Origin: an uncultured Prevotella sp. | GTDB taxonomy: Bacteria > Bacteroidota > Bacteroidia > Bacteroidales > Bacteroidaceae | Assembly: GCA_900541335.1 (NCBI GenBank) | Contig: UQJC01000068.1 | Span: 1 to 8,504 of the forward strand | DNA: 8,504 nucleotides | Reading direction: 5' to 3' | Shown here: piece by piece, positions 5,334-8,504 of the stretch | How the letters are laid out: each line of letters opens with the position of its first letter | Position numbering within the stretch: position 1 is the first letter of the stretch | Notes under the pieces: generated by a model | Databases searched by the model: none | Told to the model about the DNA's origin: nothing | Seen by the model: the letters and a program-made list of their open reading frames with translations, nothing else | Program-made: the position numbers and the translations under genes

Positions 5334-5591
5334 ATGGATTATAAAAACTCATTTACCCAAGGCGAAATAGACGAACTGCTGGAGTGGTTTAAAGCACACG
5401 AAGACCAACTTCCCGAATCCATGCAGGTAGCTCCGGGGTTCTTTATCCCGGAACTGAAAAAGACAGTGCATTACTATTACGACCTCGTACAAACGCACTG
5501 GCAAAACCCGATTTATTCGGGACAAGTCTACCACCTCTTTAAGATTCGCGATATCTTGATGGCTGAAAAGGAAACAGCTACCGAAGAATAG
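5334..5591 (+). CDS. Small conserved-looking protein, possibly DUF6965-like
   Basis: The 85-residue product has no signal peptide or membrane segment and should be a soluble cytoplasmic protein. It is rich in aromatic and charged residues: FTQGEIDELLEWF (7-19), LPESMQV (26-32), an amphipathic stretch with YYYD (47-50), NPIYSGQVYHLFKIRDIL (58-75) and an acidic tail. The pattern of ELxxWF, LPxS and YSGQxxxLFxxR reminds me of a Bacteroidetes family of unknown function (DUF6965), from memory and unconfirmed. The start ATG is preceded by AT-rich sequence without a clear Shine-Dalgarno site, as is normal in this phylum. It is the first gene after the promoter at 5003-5033. The next gene follows after 188 bp, so a shared transcript is possible. 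Its function is unknown. Confidence 0.8.
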   Translation: MDYKNSFTQGEIDELLEWFKAHEDQLPESMQVAPGFFIPELKKTVHYYYDLVQTHWQNPIYSGQVYHLFKIRDILMAEKETATEE

Positions 5592-5779
5592 GTTACGAAG
5601 AACGACCGAGAAGGTCGGGCTGTGCCGTCTGAAGGTGCGCTCTGTTATAAGGTGTATTTCAGCCTTCCACGCACCAGCCTCGTTTCCTTCCCCCGATTCT
5701 TCTTCCTCTGTTCATCGCCACCCGGCGGTGATGCCGTGTTTATTCCCTGCTTATTGTCACACGTCAAACTTTCCCGTTC
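5592..5779 (+). other. Spacer between the small gene and the SGNH pair
   Basis: A 5-bp hairpin (CGACC 5603-5607 with GGTCG 5613-5617) lies just after the stop but has no T-run, so termination is not evident. I find no TAnnTTTG box before the hydrolase gene, which favours readthrough from the upstream gene. Confidence 0.35.
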
Positions 5780-7189
5780 TTGAAAAATTCTCCTTTTAAA
5801 ATCGTACTGCTTCTGCTCGTGCTGGTACTCATTCTGCTACCCATGCAGTGGATGCCTGCCTGTCAGATTGGTTCATACGAAATAAAGCGCGTCGGCCTGC
5901 TTGCTGACGTACTCCCCGAAGACCTTCACCCAAAGGATGAAGGCGGCGAAGTGACAGACATGTTGTTGCCTGCCCTGGCCGCTATTCAGAAAGTAAGAGA
6001 AGCGCAACCGCAAGCGGCTGTGCCTTCGAAACCTGCCCCCAAGGGCCTGGTCTGCATTGAGGACTATGCCGATGCCAACCAACGCGGTATGTTCCCCTTC
6101 TATCAGGCACTTGCCCAACGCAAGCAACTGAACCGCCCGGTACGCATTGCTTACTTTGGTGACTCGTTTATTGAAGTAGACATCCTCACAGGTGCCCTCC
6201 GCACCCTGTTACAGGAGAAGTTTGGCGGCAACGGGGTCGGTTTTCTGGACATCGCTCCTCCCTATGCTGCCAACCGAAGCACCGTGCACCAACGTTACGG
6301 CGGATGGAATGCCTTCTGCGTTCTCGACAAGGGCAAGTACCAGGCAGCTCGCCTGAACATCGGTCAGCGTTACTTCGTGCCACAAAGTACGGCCTGGACG
6401 GAAATCAGCGGAGTACACCAACCCCGACTGGACACGACGGAGGTACACACGCTCTACCTGCGGGCAAACGCACCGCTCCAAGTGGGCGTTAAGCTCAACC
6501 AGGGAACCATGATGGCTCTGCAGGCTGAAGGTACGGGGAAAGTAGAGGCACTGATACGCAAAGGCCGCTCAGGCCGCACCCGCTGGCAGGTGCCGACAGC
6601 TGCCGGTCTGACTTGCTGGGGCGTGGCGGAAGAAAGTGCAAGGGGCGTAATTCTCGACAACCTTTCACTGCGCGGAAGCAGTGGCACGACGCTCACGGAA
6701 ATTCCCCAAGAGGTGCTCCGACAATTGCACGACGTGCGTCCCTACGATTTGATTGTTCTGCAATTCGGGCTGAATGTGGCAAACAAGAAGCAGACCAACT
6801 ATTCGAGCTACGCTCACCAGATGAAAACGGTCATTGAACACTTGAAACGAGGTTTCCCCGAGGCGGGCATCCTCCTCATTGGAGTGGGTGACCGCGAGGA
6901 CCGATTGGCAGACGGTGAATTGCACACGTTGCCGGGCATTCACTCGCTCATCAAATACCAACAAAACCTAGCGGCTGAAACACGCGTTGCCTTCTGGAAC
7001 CTCTATGAGGGCATGGGCGGTGAAGGCAGTATTCGCCGCATGGCTGAAGCCAAACCGGCCGAAGCGGGTAAGGACTATACGCACATTAACCACAGAGGCG
7101 GTCAACGCATTGCCCGCACGCTGTACAAATCTTTGGTTTATGGATACGAACAATATCAGCACCACGCAAACGAAACGTCAAACCGCTGA
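5780..7189 (+). CDS. Membrane-anchored SGNH/GDSL-type hydrolase with inserted domain
   Basis: I place the start at a TTG (5780), because it gives MKNSPFK and then a hydrophobic anchor (about 8-21). The first ATG comes after this segment and would remove it. The 469-residue product has a Pro/Ala-rich linker (about 75-90) and a periplasmic SGNH fold. Block I is YFGDSF (125-130, nucleophile S129), RGSSG (298-302) fits block II, QFGLNVA (328-334) fits block III, and DYTH (432-435) gives the catalytic Asp and His. Block III reads GLN instead of the common GTND/GxND but keeps the Asn (N332). About 170 residues between blocks I and II form a probable beta-rich insertion, as in peptidoglycan O-acetylesterases of the Ape1 type (comparison by memory). 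The family includes carbohydrate esterases and O-acetyltransferases, so the likely job is adding or removing acyl groups on an envelope polymer. The downstream gene encodes a second SGNH protein. Confidence 0.8.
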   Translation: MKNSPFKIVLLLLVLVLILLPMQWMPACQIGSYEIKRVGLLADVLPEDLHPKDEGGEVTDMLLPALAAIQKVREAQPQAAVPSKPAPKGLVCIEDYADANQRGMFPFYQALAQRKQLNRPVRIAYFGDSFIEVDILTGALRTLLQEKFGGNGVGFLDIAPPYAANRSTVHQRYGGWNAFCVLDKGKYQAARLNIGQRYFVPQSTAWTEISGVHQPRLDTTEVHTLYLRANAPLQVGVKLNQGTMMALQAEGTGKVEALIRKGRSGRTRWQVPTAAGLTCWGVAEESARGVILDNLSLRGSSGTTLTEIPQEVLRQLHDVRPYDLIVLQFGLNVANKKQTNYSSYAHQMKTVIEHLKRGFPEAGILLIGVGDREDRLADGELHTLPGIHSLIKYQQNLAAETRVAFWNLYEGMGGEGSIRRMAEAKPAEAGKDYTHINHRGGQRIARTLYKSLVYGYEQYQHHANETSNR

Positions 7190-8273
7190 TTTGTGTAAGG
7201 ACCACACGCCATTGCCTCATTGGACCACTTCCACACGGACGGTTTACAGTCCGTCACACTCTTCCTCCCGCAAACTGTACATGTTGCTGACGGGTTGGGC
7301 TTTGGTGTTGGGCATTACGGTTGCAGCAAGCCTCGTGGGAGAACGACGGTTTGGCGAAGCGGATGACCGTCCGGCTGGATTATACCCCGACAGTCTGCCC
7401 GAAACTATGCGCGGTAATGCTTTTGCCTCGCATCCACAAGCTTTGGGAAACTGGACGAATGAGGCGGAACGCCCCACTTTCCGTCTGTTGAAGGAACCGG
7501 ACAACTCAATGCCTTCTGCTTTCCGCCACACGCAACCCAATGTCATCACGCACGCGGAATGGTTGGAACCGATCCGGAAGATTCTCGCAGCAAGTGAACG
7601 TCCGTTGCGCATTCTTCAAATCGGTGATTCACACGTGGCGGGTAAAAGTTTTCCTCAAGCCATCAAAGCGGCACTGACCCAATACATCGGAGCTGCTGAA
7701 AGCAATCCCGAAAATGGCGAAGGGATGACTTTCCATTACTTTGGTAAGAACGGGGCGACTTCGCAACACTTTCGAACAGACAGCTATATGCAGAAGTTTG
7801 CGGCTCAGGAGCCGGACCTCATCATCTTGTCGCTCGGAACTAACGAAGCTCACGGCATGGGGTACCGCGAGGACTTGCACGAATCGCAGCTCGACCAGTT
7901 CTTTGAACTACTCCGCAAGGCTTGCCCCGATGCAGTGATTCTGCTGACGACGCCCCCGGGCGATTACCTCACCCGCTCTTTTGTGGACTATCGCCAAACT
8001 TCGCGTTCACACCGCAAGGTACGCCATGTGAGACGCTCGAAACAACCGAACCCGATGAGTGCACGCTGTGCCCAACTGATTAAGGAATACGGTGAAGCCC
8101 ACCAAATGCCTGTTTGGGACCTCTACCATATCTGTGGTGGTGAAGAAGCGGCATTGCGCAATTGGGTGTCTGGCAATTATATGCGCCCCGACCGCATCCA
8201 CTTTCATCCCCAAGGTTATACGCTCCACGGCAAGTTGCTTGCCGAAGCTCTAGTACAGGCGTTGCGTAACTGA
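7140..8273 (+). CDS. Second membrane-anchored SGNH hydrolase
   Basis: From the ATG at 7140 the product has 377 residues and its start overlaps the upstream hydrolase gene by 50 bp. The open frame extends back to an ATG at 6987, but those codons lie inside the other gene. An ATG at 7281 is a real alternative: it starts at the membrane segment (about 46-66 of the longer form) and lacks the 47-residue cytoplasmic tail. A 6-bp hairpin (7235-7240 with 7249-7254) precedes it. The SGNH blocks are canonical: IGDSH (161-165, nucleophile S164), GKNG (202-205), LGTNE (232-236) and DRIH (351-354, catalytic Asp and His). TPPGD (271-275) and a basic stretch (about 290-302) lie between blocks III and V. It probably works with the upstream protein on an envelope polysaccharide or peptidoglycan. 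Such pairs often accompany an MBOAT acyltransferase in Bacteroidetes (from memory), but none is present here. Confidence 0.8.
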   Translation: MDTNNISTTQTKRQTADLCKDHTPLPHWTTSTRTVYSPSHSSSRKLYMLLTGWALVLGITVAASLVGERRFGEADDRPAGLYPDSLPETMRGNAFASHPQALGNWTNEAERPTFRLLKEPDNSMPSAFRHTQPNVITHAEWLEPIRKILAASERPLRILQIGDSHVAGKSFPQAIKAALTQYIGAAESNPENGEGMTFHYFGKNGATSQHFRTDSYMQKFAAQEPDLIILSLGTNEAHGMGYREDLHESQLDQFFELLRKACPDAVILLTTPPGDYLTRSFVDYRQTSRSHRKVRHVRRSKQPNPMSARCAQLIKEYGEAHQMPVWDLYHICGGEEAALRNWVSGNYMRPDRIHFHPQGYTLHGKLLAEALVQALRN

Positions 8274-8278
8274 TAAGG

Positions 8279-8504
8279 CTGAAGTAACTTCCTTTTTTCC
8301 GCAAAAGATAGGCTTACCAATGAGGCGCTAATGTAGTACGGTCGCGGCATGCCGCGACCCAAAGCAGAAGTAATCTTCTTTCACCGAAAAAAGATGGGCT
8401 TACTAATGGGTCGCTAATGTAGTACGGTCGCGGCATGCCGCGACCCAAAGCAGAAGTAATATCTCTTTCACCGAAAAAGATGGGCTTATCAATGGGGCGC
8501 TAAT
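8279..8504. repeat. Right 86-bp palindromic tandem repeat array
   Basis: The array starts six bases after the stop of the second hydrolase with a partial unit lacking the palindrome (8279-8339). Then come a full unit (8340-8425) and a unit cut by the window end (8426-8504). The 20-bp palindromes at 8340-8359 and 8426-8445 are 86 bp apart, the same period as at 1-141. The units carry CAGAAGTAA, CACCGAAAAAGATGGGCTTA and GTCGCTAATGTAGTAC. The first hairpin, 67 nt after the stop, could protect or end the hydrolase mRNA (inference). Confidence 0.9.

Noticed and set aside
6209..6481. Long antisense frames within the first SGNH gene
   Set aside because: Typical shadow frames of a GC-rich coding strand; the plus strand carries the catalytic motifs.

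Overview
The window looks like chromosomal DNA of a Bacteroidales bacterium, most likely near Prevotellaceae. The reasons are two promoters that fit the Bacteroidetes consensus (TTG, 19-20 bp, TAnnTTTG), AT-rich start regions mostly without strong Shine-Dalgarno sites, a LysS with the long C-terminal tail I associate with Bacteroidetes, and the lysS-gpsA neighbourhood. The species cannot be fixed from the sequence alone.

Layout, left to right. Bases 1-141 are the end of a tandem array with an 86-bp unit built around a perfect 20-bp palindrome (GGTCGCGGCATGCCGCGACC). Bases 166-514 are a different array, with a T-tract about every 42 bp. Bases 541-930 hold no convincing gene but several clean hairpins. 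On the minus strand follow a small lipoprotein gene (1034-1231) with its own promoter and terminator, a gene-poor stretch with a solo copy of the 86-bp element, gpsA (1837-2832) and lysS (2914-4635). lysS and gpsA have terminator-like hairpins before, between and after them, so readthrough probably sets gpsA dosage.

The region from about 4640 to 5333 separates the leftward lysS from the rightward genes. It holds divergent promoter signals, a nested palindrome, a roughly 290-nt leader with 39-bp direct repeats, and possibly a short leader ORF. On the plus strand lie a small protein of unknown function (5334-5591) and two membrane-anchored SGNH-fold hydrolases whose reading frames overlap by 50 bp (5780-7189 and 7140-8273). 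These probably act in the periplasm on acyl groups of a cell-surface polymer. After 8279 the 86-bp family resumes and runs off the window.

The most unusual points are these. First, the core of the 86-bp repeat is inverted in the left array relative to the right one, between short inverted repeats. Second, the T-tracts are spaced close to four DNA helical turns. Third, the mature lipoprotein has only 47 residues but carries seven matches to the Bacteroidetes O-glycosylation motif. I found no rRNA, tRNA, CRISPR array, transposase or phage gene.
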